From assembly GCA_029861795.1 (NCBI GenBank), contig JAOTYS010000109.1:1-11655 (forward strand): 11,655 bases of DNA, read 5' to 3'. Under the pieces are notes generated by a model that was not told the origin of the DNA, searched no databases, and worked only from the letters and a program-made list of their open reading frames with translations. This document shows, one piece after another, positions 1 through 7,705 of this stretch (positions are counted from its first letter, which is position 1; every line of letters starts with the position of its first letter). This DNA is from Gammaproteobacteria bacterium (lineage in GTDB: Bacteria; Pseudomonadota; Gammaproteobacteria; Arenicellales; JAOTYS01). A program made the position numbers and the translations under genes.

Positions 1-42
1 CTACGTGTGTGATAGAGACTGTTAGGCTCTAGACGAAGTTGT

Positions 43-2229
43 TCACCCTTTGACTCGAGCGACTCGCACAGCACCGCTCTGCGCGCGCAGTTGCTCCAAA
101 ATAGTGTCAAGATGTTCGTGGTCCTTGACTTCAATGGTAAAGCCGATGGTGGAGTACTGGCCATCGCGTTCGATCAAGGACACCGAGTCGATATTGGATC
201 CCTGCTCTGCGATGACGGCGGCCAACTTGGCAAGCACTCCCGGCTTATTTTTTGAGTCAACCCGAATGTTTACCGGGAAGTCGCCCGTCACCTCCGCATC
301 CCAATGGATGTCGATCCATTTGTCTGGGTGTTTGCGATACTCACTGTTGTTTGGACAATCCGAAGTGTGGACCACAATCCCCCGCCCGGCGGACAAAAAC
401 CCGATGATGGGGTCGCCGGGAACAGGGCGGCAACAACGCGCATAGGTAATCAACATTCCCTCTGCACCGTGTATCGCAAGGGGTTGCATACCACCACCTT
501 CATGCTCCTTACCGCCCTCAACACGTGGCACAAGTTGTCGAGCGACCATGCTAGGCAATCTTTTGCCCAGCCCAATATCCTCCAGCAGATCATCCCACTC
601 AGTGAGCTTCAAAGATTCAAGGAAAGACTGCTTCTGATCCGGTTTGATCTTCTTCGAACTGTGACCGATGTTCTTGAGCGCGCGATCAAGTAAGCGCTTA
701 CCAAGTCGCACCGATTCCTTACGGCGCTGGTTCTTTAGAAAGCTTCGTATAGTCGCCCTGGCTTTGCCGGTTATCGCATAGTTCAACCACGATGGGGAAG
801 GCCGACCGGAACGTGAGGTCATGATTTCCACATGGTCACCGCTGCGTAACACTGTGTTGAGCGGCACTAGCTCGTGATTGACCCGCGAGCCAATACATCG
901 GTTGCCAATATCCGTATGGACCGCGTACGCGAAGTCGAGGGTTGTCGCACCTTGGGGAAGCTTCTTAATGTCGCCTTTGGGAGTAAATACGTACACCTCA
1001 TCGGGAAAGAGATCGATCTTCAGATGCTCTAGAAACTCCGTAGGGTTGCCTGCTTGGTGCTGGGTATCAAGCAAATCCAGCATCCACTGTCGTGCCAGTT
1101 GCTGTGGCTCTATGTCTACCGAATCTTCCGTCTTGTACAACCAGTGGGCGGCCACGCCGGCGTGGGCAATGCGGTGCATGTTCTCGGTGCGAATTTGTAC
1201 CTCCAAGGTTTCGCCAAATGCGCCGAAGACCACTGTGTGTAAGGATTGGTATCCATTGGCCTTAGGGATAGCGACGTAATCCTTGAACCGCCCGGGTATG
1301 GGCTTATAGAGATTATGAACAATCCCCAACGCGCGATAACAATCGTCCACTTCCTGGACGAGAAGTCTAAACCCATAGATATCTTGAATCTGATCGAAAG
1401 AGCAGCGTTTACTCTGCATCTTTTTGTAGATGCTGTAGACATTCTTCTCACGCCCCACTACCCGCGCCTCGAGCCCAGACTGTTCGAAGTGGCTTTCCAT
1501 AGCGGTGCGTAGCTTTTTTACCACGGCCTTGCGATTACCTTGACGTCGTTTCAACGCCTTGGAAATCGCACGGTATCTCTTCGGAAACAGGTGCAAAAAG
1601 CTCAGGTCTTCGAGCTCACGACCCCACTCGTGCATCCCCAGGCGATTGGCAATAGGCGCGTAGATATCCAGAGTCTGTCTTGCGATGCTCTGGCGCTTTT
1701 TCGGACGTAGCGCATCTAGCGTGCGCATGTTATGTAAACGGTCGGCGAGCTTAATCAGAATTACGCGGATGTCACGAGACATCGCGAGCAGCATCTTGCG
1801 ATAATTTTCGGCCTCGGCTTCCTCTTTAGAATCGAAATCGAGCTGACTGATCTTGCTAACGCCATCGACCAGATGCGCGACGTCCTCGCCAAATTGCTGA
1901 ACCAGCTGTTCTTTTGCCGTGGGGGTGTCTTCGATTACATCGTGCAGTATCGCTGCGATGATGCTGCGGCTATCGAGCCGCATAAGTGCGAGAATGCTGG
2001 CGACTTGCAGTGGGTGGGAAATATAAGGCTCGCCACTGAGCCGAGTTTGACCTTCATGGGCCTCGGCCCCGAATAGATACGCCCTATAGACGTCATCAAC
2101 CGCTTGCTCGTCGAGATACTGTTCTAATAACTCGCAAAGCTCGTCTATTAATGTACGGCGTTGCGGAAGGAAGCCTGCTAGCGGCCGAGCTCTACCCGGC
2201 GGGCTTCTCCGCAGGGGTCGGATTTGCAT
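43..2229 (-). CDS. spoT: Bifunctional (p)ppGpp synthetase/hydrolase SpoT
   Basis: This cytosolic enzyme makes and degrades the stringent-response alarmone (p)ppGpp. With the ATG start (728 aa), the domains are: HD hydrolase with HD at about residues 96-97 and ADRLHN near 162-167; synthetase with the RFKD motif at about 314-317, followed by a GYQSLHT motif; TGS at about 406-472; a Cys-rich CCRPVPGD segment near 599-606; and C-terminal ACT from about 650. RFKD rather than the acidic EFDD of RelA, together with an intact HD motif, marks the bifunctional SpoT/Rel class. Both activities are therefore predicted. E. coli SpoT is about 702 aa; the extra residues are N-terminal. No ATG, GTG or TTG lies between this ATG and the conserved region beginning LIDELCE, so the gene must overlap the rpoZ 3' end by at least 38 bp. 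A TTG at 2247 could add six residues and has a GGA at better spacing. Translational coupling to rpoZ is likely. Confidence 0.96.
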   Translation of the reverse strand: MQIRPLRRSPPGRARPLAGFLPQRRTLIDELCELLEQYLDEQAVDDVYRAYLFGAEAHEGQTRLSGEPYISHPLQVASILALMRLDSRSIIAAILHDVIEDTPTAKEQLVQQFGEDVAHLVDGVSKISQLDFDSKEEAEAENYRKMLLAMSRDIRVILIKLADRLHNMRTLDALRPKKRQSIARQTLDIYAPIANRLGMHEWGRELEDLSFLHLFPKRYRAISKALKRRQGNRKAVVKKLRTAMESHFEQSGLEARVVGREKNVYSIYKKMQSKRCSFDQIQDIYGFRLLVQEVDDCYRALGIVHNLYKPIPGRFKDYVAIPKANGYQSLHTVVFGAFGETLEVQIRTENMHRIAHAGVAAHWLYKTEDSVDIEPQQLARQWMLDLLDTQHQAGNPTEFLEHLKIDLFPDEVYVFTPKGDIKKLPQGATTLDFAYAVHTDIGNRCIGSRVNHELVPLNTVLRSGDHVEIMTSRSGRPSPSWLNYAITGKARATIRSFLKNQRRKESVRLGKRLLDRALKNIGHSSKKIKPDQKQSFLESLKLTEWDDLLEDIGLGKRLPSMVARQLVPRVEGGKEHEGGGMQPLAIHGAEGMLITYARCCRPVPGDPIIGFLSAGRGIVVHTSDCPNNSEYRKHPDKWIDIHWDAEVTGDFPVNIRVDSKNKPGVLAKLAAVIAEQGSNIDSVSLIERDGQYSTIGFTIEVKDHEHLDTILEQLRAQSGAVRVARVKG

Positions 2230-2494
2230 CTGGTTGAAGTTCCCCAAGGAGTTCCATCATTTCGCCCTCCTGCGTTACTGCTTCCGGCTCCGGTGGCGTT
2301 TCGTCGAGTATCTTATTCGTTACTAGGCCTTCGGCAATTTCTCGCAAAGCGATGACCGTGGGCTTATCGTTGTTTTCGGGCACCAGAGCTTCCGAGCCCA
2401 GACCCAACTGACGGGCACGCTTGGTGGCAACCAACACAAGCTGGAAACGATTGTCCACATTATCAAGACAGTCTTCTACAGTGATACGAGCCAT
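2192..2494 (-). CDS. rpoZ: DNA-directed RNA polymerase omega subunit
   Basis: Omega (100 aa) helps fold and assemble the beta-prime subunit and, in proteobacteria, forms part of a ppGpp-binding site on RNA polymerase. The N-terminus [20 protein letters not shown] and the following [11 protein letters not shown] segment are diagnostic for the family. The body ends near residue 65, after [15 protein letters not shown]. It is followed by an acidic, proline-rich tail of about 35 residues, slightly longer than the 91-aa E. coli protein. The ATG start is supported by a strong GAGGTG Shine-Dalgarno four bases upstream (minus strand), one of the clearest in the window. Its 3' end overlaps the spoT start. 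The order gmk-rpoZ-spoT is the classic gammaproteobacterial arrangement, linking GDP supply, alarmone synthesis and an alarmone target. Confidence 0.97.
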   Translation of the reverse strand: MARITVEDCLDNVDNRFQLVLVATKRARQLGLGSEALVPENNDKPTVIALREIAEGLVTNKILDETPPEPEAVTQEGEMMELLGELQPDANPTPAEKPAG

Positions 2495-2697
2495 ACGTCA
2501 CCTCTATAAATGTTCATTACTAAAGAGTCTGTATTCAACTCAACTCATCCAAATCAAGGCTCTTTTGTTAAAGATATCACGAAAAACGTGAACTATGGGC
2601 ATCCTATACGATACTCGTGGGCGGTACTCGTAATTCGCCGCACCTAAGATCGGATGACCCAGACGGTGTTAACCCTGCCCCTACCCCACTACAGCCG
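2495..2697 (-). other. gmk-rpoZ intergenic region (rpoZ leader)
   Basis: This 203-bp gap holds no credible gene. It probably contains the rpoZ-spoT promoter, but no convincing -35/-10 pair is visible; a TTGATT near 2550 with weak AT-rich -10 candidates is the best I can find. Small structures seen are a short inverted repeat (2577-2591) and two copies of TACTCGT (2612-2618 and 2625-2631, plus strand) six bases apart. No U-tract terminator for gmk is evident, so readthrough from gmk is possible. Confidence 0.4.
2577..2591. repeat. Short inverted repeat in rpoZ leader
   Basis: TCACG and CGTGA arms (5 bp each) flank five A residues on the plus strand, so the minus-strand transcript would carry a five-base U loop. 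It lies 83 bp upstream of the rpoZ start. It could be a weak hairpin or a protein-binding site. It is not a normal intrinsic terminator because the T run is in the loop rather than after the stem. Such short repeats also arise by chance. Confidence 0.2.
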
Positions 2698-3315
2698 TCA
2701 CACGCCGGAAGGGTCTACCAATTCATCGATTCGGAAAGTAGGTGGCAGCGGCAGCGGCTCCAAACCGGAGACGATGCGCTTAAGATTCTGCAGGGCCTGC
2801 TCGAAGTCGTCGTTTACCACCACGTAATCATACTCTTCGTAGTGACGCATTTCGTTCACCGCATCACGCATACGGCGTGTGATTACCGCGTCCGAGTCCT
2901 GGCCCCGATTGCGCAGCCGTTGTTCGAGCACTTGCCGCGACGGAGGCATGACAAAAATACCGCAAGCATCAGGCATGCGATTCCTAACGACGCGGGCGCC
3001 TTGCCAGTCTATGTCGAGAACAACATTGCAACCGGCCGCCAGACAATCCTCAACAGAACTCTTGGACGTGCCGTACATATGGTCGAATACTTTGGCATAC
3101 TCCAAGAACTCATCCCGTTCGATCATGGCATTAAAGCATGCCTTGTCAACGAAATAATAGTCCCCAGCTTCGCGCTCCCCAGGCCGGCGGGGCCGCGTAG
3201 TATGAGAAATGGAAAGCCTTGTATTGGGCATGCCGTCCGCGAGGGCCTTGGCGAGAGTGGTCTTCCCCGCACCTGAGGCCGCGGACAGGATATACAAACG
3301 CCCCGTACGCCCCAT
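2698..3315 (-). CDS. gmk: Guanylate kinase
   Basis: This enzyme phosphorylates GMP to GDP with ATP, an essential cytosolic step feeding GTP and thus (p)ppGpp. The 205-aa length fits the family. The P-loop SGAGKTT is at residues 14-20, the GMP-binding segment ISHTTRPRRPGE follows at about 36-47, and the DIDWQGARVVR region comes later. The start chosen is the ATG at 3315; a TTG codon directly upstream would add one residue. A GGA eight bases before the ATG is a modest ribosome site. It lies 60 bp downstream of yicC on the same strand and upstream of rpoZ and spoT, so co-transcription is likely. No defect is seen. Confidence 0.97.
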   Translation of the reverse strand: MGRTGRLYILSAASGAGKTTLAKALADGMPNTRLSISHTTRPRRPGEREAGDYYFVDKACFNAMIERDEFLEYAKVFDHMYGTSKSSVEDCLAAGCNVVLDIDWQGARVVRNRMPDACGIFVMPPSRQVLEQRLRNRGQDSDAVITRRMRDAVNEMRHYEEYDYVVVNDDFEQALQNLKRIVSGLEPLPLPPTFRIDELVDPSGV

Positions 3316-3375
3316 CAAACCAATCCGAATCGCTGGTGTATAAGCATCGAACTCGCGAAGCTATGGGAGGCTGAA

Positions 3376-4236
3376 CTATTCTATATTTTGGGTCTGCTCG
3401 CGCATCTGCTCGATCATTACTTTAAGATCCACCGATGCCGCGCTCAACCCTGCGTCGATTGATTTCGACCCCAACGTATTTGCCTCGCGATGAAGCTCTT
3501 GCATTAGAAAATCCAGGCGACGACCTACGGGTTTTGGTTCGTCAAGTGCTCGCCGAACCTCATCAATGTGCAACATCAGCCGATCAAGCTCTTCCTGCAC
3601 ATCGGATTTGTGCAAAAACAGTACTAACTCCTGTTCAAGCCTAGTGGGATCTACTTCATTACGCAATTCTCCGAGACGTTGCTCCAATCGCTTCCGATAA
3701 GCCTCTACTACCACCGGCAAAATCTCTCGAACTTTGCTGATCAGCGTCTCGGCCTCAGCTAGGCGCTCAAGAATAATTTCGCTCAAACGGTTGCCCTCGC
3801 GCCTGCGATGCCCCATTAGCTCCTCCAGCGCCTGGCGCAGCGAGTCCAGCACTTCTTGTTCCAGTCCCTCAGGATCGATTTCGGTCGCCTTTATCACTCC
3901 AGGCCAGTGCAACACGTCGATGATCCTTAGCGGTTGCAGAGCCGGAGCCATATCCGCCATCTTTCCGGCCAGTCCGATCAGACGTCGAACGACCTCCTCG
4001 TCCACATCCGCCAACTCTGTGTCCTTGGGCTGGAATCGCAGGTTACAATCCACGCGTCCTCGGCTAATTTGACCGCTAAGCAGCTCACGAATACGGGGTT
4101 CCAGGCGGCGAATATCCTCGGGGAGCCTTGGGCTAATCTCCAGATATCGATGATTGATCGAGCGCAACTCCCAGGTGAGATCGCCCCAGGGGGTAGAGCG
4201 CTCGCGGCGCGCAAACGCTGTCATGCTCAGAGTCAT
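3376..4236 (-). CDS. yicC: YicC-family endoribonuclease
   Basis: Proteins of this family (E. coli YicC, Bacillus YloC) are endoribonucleases implicated in RNA turnover. The N-terminal MTLSMTAFARRE and WELRSINHRYLEI motifs are typical of the YicC N domain. The C-terminal DUF1860-type region contains DVQEELDRLMLHI and GRRLDFLMQELHREANTL. Translation could begin 28 codons further upstream at 4320. I chose the ATG at 4236 because it gives 286 aa, almost exactly the E. coli length (287), and the extra residues do not resemble family members; an ATG at 4224 is also possible. No clear Shine-Dalgarno is seen. It is the first gene of the minus-strand yicC-gmk-rpoZ-spoT set and is divergent from the kinase gene, where rph would often be the neighbour. 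Confidence 0.94.
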   Translation of the reverse strand: MTLSMTAFARRERSTPWGDLTWELRSINHRYLEISPRLPEDIRRLEPRIRELLSGQISRGRVDCNLRFQPKDTELADVDEEVVRRLIGLAGKMADMAPALQPLRIIDVLHWPGVIKATEIDPEGLEQEVLDSLRQALEELMGHRRREGNRLSEIILERLAEAETLISKVREILPVVVEAYRKRLEQRLGELRNEVDPTRLEQELVLFLHKSDVQEELDRLMLHIDEVRRALDEPKPVGRRLDFLMQELHREANTLGSKSIDAGLSAASVDLKVMIEQMREQTQNIE

Positions 4237-4422
4237 CTCGTGTTTCAGGGCTTGCAGAGGCGGTTGGCCGATGTTAAACGCAATCGAGATCTGCTGGAAG
4301 GCGTCGCGAATAGCGCACACTTCGGCTAAAGTTTAAGGTTCAGGGCTCAAAAATCTCTTGCGCAACCATACATAAGAACTACTCAGATACCAAGCCAATC
4401 GAGCTATACACGCCCGTAATTC
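4237..4422. promoter_or_regulatory. Divergent promoter region yicC / kinase
   Basis: This 186-bp region separates two divergent transcription units, so it should hold promoters for both. On the minus strand, TTGGCT (about 4396-4401) and a TTATGT hexamer 17 bases further on form a weak candidate for yicC. For the kinase direction a TATACA lies near 4405-4410, without a recognisable -35. Both are weak consensus matches. The location is inferred from gene orientation; the exact elements are uncertain. Confidence 0.35.
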
Positions 4423-5331
4423 ATGCCTGAACCCAAGAACACTTTGCCCAGGGGCTACCTGATGGAGGGCTACCGCATCGAGAAACCGATCGGGGGTGGC
4501 GGATTCAGTCTCGTGTACCTGGCCGTTCACATCCAGACTAAGGCTAAAGTCGTTATCAAGGAATACTTCCCGGCGGACATGTGTACGCGCATCCCTGGTG
4601 GAAAAGTCACCCCGCGCTCGGAAAAACAGGAGCGTCCATTTCAGGTGGGCATAAAACGCTTCTTTAGCGAGGGGATGGCGCTCGCGAAACTCAATCATTC
4701 TAACATTGTCAATGTCAGTAATTTCTTCCGCACGAACAGCACAGTCTACATGGTGATGGACTATCAGCGGGGTCGGGATCTGCGTTGGTTCATCAAGCGC
4801 TACCGCGGGCGTCTGAGCGAGCAGTTCTTGTTGACTGTCTTTCCAAAAGTACTGTTGGGCCTAAACGAGCTTCATACCCATAACTTTTTGCACCTCGACA
4901 TTAAACCCCCCAATATCCTGCTGCGTACTGGAGGCGAGCCTCTGCTACTGGACTTTGGGGCTGTGCAGCAAACAGAACCTGGGATGCGTTACAAAGGCGT
5001 ACAAACGCTGACCCATGGCTTCGCGCCGATCGAGCAATACGAAGAGGGTGAAATGGGACCGTGGTCAGACATCTACGCCATCGGCGCCACCATGTACGCC
5101 ACTATAACTGGGAAAGCGCCGCCTCCCTCAGGGGAGCGGCGCAAGAACGATAAGTTGGTACCCATAACTAAGAGTCATGCACGCAAATACTCAAAATCTC
5201 TTCTCCAGGCCATCGACTGGTCGTTGACACTGGACTATAAGCAGCGACCTCAAACCGTCGAGGCATTCAGTGATCAGTTACTCGAGGCGGTCTCTTCGAG
5301 GCGCCGACAAGCTAGAGAGCTAGAGCTTTAA
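4423..5331 (+). CDS. Soluble Ser/Thr protein kinase (Hanks-type)
   Basis: This 302-aa eukaryotic-like protein kinase should phosphorylate Ser/Thr on unknown cytosolic targets. Visible motifs are the glycine loop GGGGF at 24-28, the ATP-anchoring Lys at 46 (VVIKEYFP), a probable alpha-C Glu at 83, the catalytic loop HLDIKPPNIL with Asp159, Lys161 and Asn164, DFG at 177-179, and a GFAPIEQY segment in the activation/P+1 region. The catalytic loop is HLD instead of HRD. The domain fills the protein: no membrane segment, PASTA, FHA or other sensor region is present, unlike many bacterial kinases. The start at 4423 lacks a visible ribosome site. An internal ATG at 4462 follows AGGGG, but it would remove the LPRGYL segment that commonly precedes the glycine loop in this group, so I keep 4423. 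The stop overlaps the phosphatase start by one base (TAATG), implying coupled translation. Confidence 0.93.
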   Translation: MPEPKNTLPRGYLMEGYRIEKPIGGGGFSLVYLAVHIQTKAKVVIKEYFPADMCTRIPGGKVTPRSEKQERPFQVGIKRFFSEGMALAKLNHSNIVNVSNFFRTNSTVYMVMDYQRGRDLRWFIKRYRGRLSEQFLLTVFPKVLLGLNELHTHNFLHLDIKPPNILLRTGGEPLLLDFGAVQQTEPGMRYKGVQTLTHGFAPIEQYEEGEMGPWSDIYAIGATMYATITGKAPPPSGERRKNDKLVPITKSHARKYSKSLLQAIDWSLTLDYKQRPQTVEAFSDQLLEAVSSRRRQARELEL

Positions 5332-6269
5332 TGAATTACTCGTTGGCGCAAAATTCTGCTGTCGGGTCTCGCCAGTCAAATGAGGACAGGATAGGGTATT
5401 CCGAAAGAGACAACGCAGTGCTAATGGTACTCGCTGATGGTCTAGGGGGGTACGAGGGAGGCGAGTTGGCCGCCGAAGCTTTGGTCGAATCCGTGATCGA
5501 CGCCTTCGAAAAAATCAAGGAGCCGAAAATCTTGGATCCTTGGGCGTTTCTCGTGCTGTCAATTGCCCACGGGCATTCCATGATTCATCGCCGCGCTTGC
5601 GCTTACGACATTGATCCCGATCTACCTCGTACCACCTGCGTCGTTTGTTTAGTCCAAGATGGTTACGCTTATTGGGGCCATGTTGGTGACAGCCGGCTAT
5701 ATCACTTTCGTGGCAAACAGTTGCAGGCGCGCACCATCGACCATTCAACCAGTGAGCAGTTTCGTAAAGACGGTTTGATTTCCGAAGAGGACATGCGCAA
5801 GCGTGGCTGGCAAGGTCAGTTGATGAAGTGCGTTGGCGGCCGAATACGTCCATTGGTCACCTTGGGACGTGAAACCCGGCTACAGACAGATGATCTTCTA
5901 CTGTTATGCTCCGACGGAATCTGGAAGGCGTTTAGCAATAATGAGCTCAACAAGATACTGGACGAAGAGCAACTAGACGACTCGATTGACGAGATGCTCA
6001 CACGAGCCGAACGCAAAATGAAAAGGGAGTGCGATAACATAAGCGCTATAGTGTTACGCTGGGAGGACCAGCCCACAACGGCCCGGCCATTAGAGGCCCT
6101 CACCTCTAAGTCTGTGGATCAGCAAGAGCTCTTAAGAGTCGCCGAGAAAAGAAAAAAACAAAAGAAGAACGCGCCATCTAAGCGCCGTGGAGTTAACTCC
6201 AACGAGGATATTGAAGCAGCACTTGCGGAGCTGGAATCGTTTGTCGAGGACATTGAACGTATTCTATAG
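5331..6269 (+). CDS. PP2C-family Ser/Thr protein phosphatase
   Basis: This metal-dependent phosphatase (312 aa) probably reverses the action of the kinase encoded just upstream. PP2C motifs appear in order: SNEDR at 16-20, LADGLGGYEGGE with metal ligand Asp36 and Gly37, GHVGDSRLY with Asp120, LLLLCSDGIWK with Asp195, and CDNISAIVL with Asp235-Asn236. All expected metal-binding acidic residues are present, so activity is likely. The catalytic domain ends near 244. A tail of about 68 residues follows, with a Lys/Arg-rich patch (about 272-286) and then an acidic amphipathic end (292-312). This tail is not part of the PP2C fold and no known domain is recognised in it. There is no signal peptide or membrane segment. 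The start/stop overlap with the kinase argues for a single regulatory unit. Confidence 0.93.
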   Translation: MNYSLAQNSAVGSRQSNEDRIGYSERDNAVLMVLADGLGGYEGGELAAEALVESVIDAFEKIKEPKILDPWAFLVLSIAHGHSMIHRRACAYDIDPDLPRTTCVVCLVQDGYAYWGHVGDSRLYHFRGKQLQARTIDHSTSEQFRKDGLISEEDMRKRGWQGQLMKCVGGRIRPLVTLGRETRLQTDDLLLLCSDGIWKAFSNNELNKILDEEQLDDSIDEMLTRAERKMKRECDNISAIVLRWEDQPTTARPLEALTSKSVDQQELLRVAEKRKKQKKNAPSKRRGVNSNEDIEAALAELESFVEDIERIL

Positions 6270-6281
6270 CCCGTATATATC
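6253..6281 (+). promoter_or_regulatory. Candidate promoter for rph
   Basis: TTGAAC (6253-6258) and TATATC (6276-6281) are separated by 17 bases, the optimal sigma-70 spacing, and lie over the phosphatase stop codon. The -10 element ends only three bases before the rph ATG, so a transcript from it would have essentially no 5' leader. Each hexamer matches the consensus at about four of six positions. This is suggestive only; rph may instead be transcribed from upstream. Confidence 0.25.
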
Positions 6282-6284
6282 ACC

Positions 6285-7007
6285 ATGATCCGGCCCAGCG
6301 AACGCGCACCGGACGAAATGCGCCCGGTAGAGATCGAACGCCACTACACAAAACACGCCGAGGGATCGGTGCTAGTAGCCTTCGGCGACACCCGCGTGCT
6401 TTGCACCGCCAGCGTCGAAGAGCGGGTACCTCGATTTCTCAAGGGCCAAGAACAAGGCTGGATCACCGCTGAGTATGGCATGCTACCCCGCGCTACCGGT
6501 ACCCGAACTCAACGCGAAGCGAGACACGGGCGTCAATCAGGTCGGACCCAAGAGGTGCAAAGGTTGATTGGTCGCTCACTGCGCTCAGTGGTTGACTTGT
6601 CCCTTCTAGGTGAACGCACCATTACCATCGACTGCGATGTAATTCAGGCCGACGGTGGAACCCGTACCGCCTCAATTACTGGCGGCTATGTGGCGTTGGT
6701 AGACGCTGTATATCATTTGTTGCATAACAAAAATATTGAGCAAGATCCGATCCGCGGGTCAGTTGCATCAGTTTCGGCAGGGATCTATAACGATACGGTG
6801 ATTCTGGATCTGGACTACGCTGAAGACAGCTCGGCCGAAGTGGACATGAACTTTGTGATGAACGACAGGGACAGGTTCATTGAGGTTCAGGGTACGGCAG
6901 AAAAGGATTCATTCTCTATAGAGCAACTGCTGGAACTAACAGACATGGCGCGGTCTGGTATTCGCGATTTAATCGCATATCAGCTTAGGGTACTGGCGTT
7001 GTCCTAG
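6285..7007 (+). CDS. rph: Ribonuclease PH
   Basis: This phosphorolytic 3'-5' exoribonuclease trims tRNA 3' ends. At 240 aa it matches the E. coli family member (238 aa). Recognised segments include [56 protein letters not shown], the phosphate-binding [10 protein letters not shown] region near residue 125-135, and EVDMNFVM before the C-terminal EVQGTAE segment. The protein appears full length, unlike the frameshifted rph of E. coli K-12. The ATG has no Shine-Dalgarno; the preceding bases are the AT-rich ccgtatatatcacc. In many gammaproteobacteria rph sits directly beside divergent yicC; here the kinase/phosphatase pair lies between them. It is followed 40 bp later by rdgB. Confidence 0.97.
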   Translation: MIRPSERAPDEMRPVEIERHYTKHAEGSVLVAFGDTRVLCTASVEERVPRFLKGQEQGWITAEYGMLPRATGTRTQREARHGRQSGRTQEVQRLIGRSLRSVVDLSLLGERTITIDCDVIQADGGTRTASITGGYVALVDAVYHLLHNKNIEQDPIRGSVASVSAGIYNDTVILDLDYAEDSSAEVDMNFVMNDRDRFIEVQGTAEKDSFSIEQLLELTDMARSGIRDLIAYQLRVLALS

Positions 7008-7047
7008 TTCATCCGTGACAACCTTGGCTCGAAAGTAGCGCACGACT

Positions 7048-7638
7048 GTGGAACGTATTGTTATCGCCAGCAACAACGCCGACAAATTGCATGAGATGCG
7101 CTCGCTATTGCTGGATTTGAAAGTAACAGTAGTGCCGCAGCAAGCACTTGGCGTCCCTGAGGCGGATGAAACTGGACTCAGTTTTATAGAAAATGCAATT
7201 CTAAAGGCTCGCAATGCTTGCCGTCACAGTGGTTTGCCTGCCGTCGCCGACGATTCTGGTATCGAAGTGGACGCACTAAACGGTGCCCCTGGCATTCGTT
7301 CAGCCCGTTTTGCAGGCGAGCATGCCACCGATGCTGAAAACCGGAATCTGCTTCTCAGAGAGATGTCGCAAAAGCCGTCCGAACAACGCAGCGCCCGCTT
7401 CCAGTGCGCAGTCGCCCTGCTGAAACACCCAGAGGACCCCACTCCGCTCATTTGTCAGGGCACGTGGGAGGGTCAGTTGTTGACCGAAGCACGAGGGGAA
7501 CATGGCTTCGGTTATGATCCAATATTCTATGTGCCCAGTCATGATTGCTCTGCAGCTGAACTTGCTCCTGACATAAAAAACCGCCTAAGTCACCGTGGCC
7601 AGGCACTACGTTCACTGATCGCGGTTTTGAGTCGCTAA
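7048..7638 (+). CDS. rdgB: Non-canonical purine NTP pyrophosphatase (RdgB/HAM1)
   Basis: This enzyme hydrolyses dITP, ITP and XTP to monophosphates, keeping deaminated purines out of DNA and RNA. At 196 aa it matches RdgB. Motifs are SNNADK at 8-13 (triphosphate binding), ETGLSFIENAILKAR at about 41-55, the catalytic/metal ADDSG at 67-71, GFGYDPIF at 153-160, and SHRGQAL at 181-187. The start is GTG: an in-frame TAG lies four codons upstream and the conserved N-terminus begins at once, so no other start fits. No clear ribosome site is visible. Placement after rph is common in related bacteria. The next gene here is gpmA rather than the hemW found downstream of rdgB in E. coli. Confidence 0.96.
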   Translation: MERIVIASNNADKLHEMRSLLLDLKVTVVPQQALGVPEADETGLSFIENAILKARNACRHSGLPAVADDSGIEVDALNGAPGIRSARFAGEHATDAENRNLLLREMSQKPSEQRSARFQCAVALLKHPEDPTPLICQGTWEGQLLTEARGEHGFGYDPIFYVPSHDCSAAELAPDIKNRLSHRGQALRSLIAVLSR

Positions 7639-7705
7639 TATTTTCACCAAGCTTTGCTGTAGCATAGAGTCGATTTCACTCACCCTCATTCCATAGGAAA
7701 GGGCG

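Noticed and set aside
1..42. Possible start of a gene downstream of spoT
   Set aside because: Only 42 bases remain and the minus strand shows no convincing start with an open frame or ribosome site, so nothing can be named.
2617..3276. A 219-codon open frame on the plus strand
   Set aside because: It lies antisense to gmk, a clearly recognised conserved gene, has no recognisable domain and no ribosome site. It is best explained as a shadow frame.
4237..4320. N-terminal extension of YicC by 28 residues
   Set aside because: The extra residues do not resemble YicC proteins, and the ATG at 4236 gives the usual length with the conserved MTAFARRE start.
4333..4698. A 121-codon minus-strand open frame upstream of yicC
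   Set aside because: It overlaps the kinase N-terminal lobe in antisense, and its product matches no family I recognise. The kinase motifs show the plus strand is the coding one.
4423..6269. Kinase/phosphatase pair as part of a type VI secretion regulator or phage-defence cassette
   Set aside because: No FHA protein, secretion component, nuclease or mobile element is present nearby. The flanks are all core chromosomal genes and base composition does not visibly shift.
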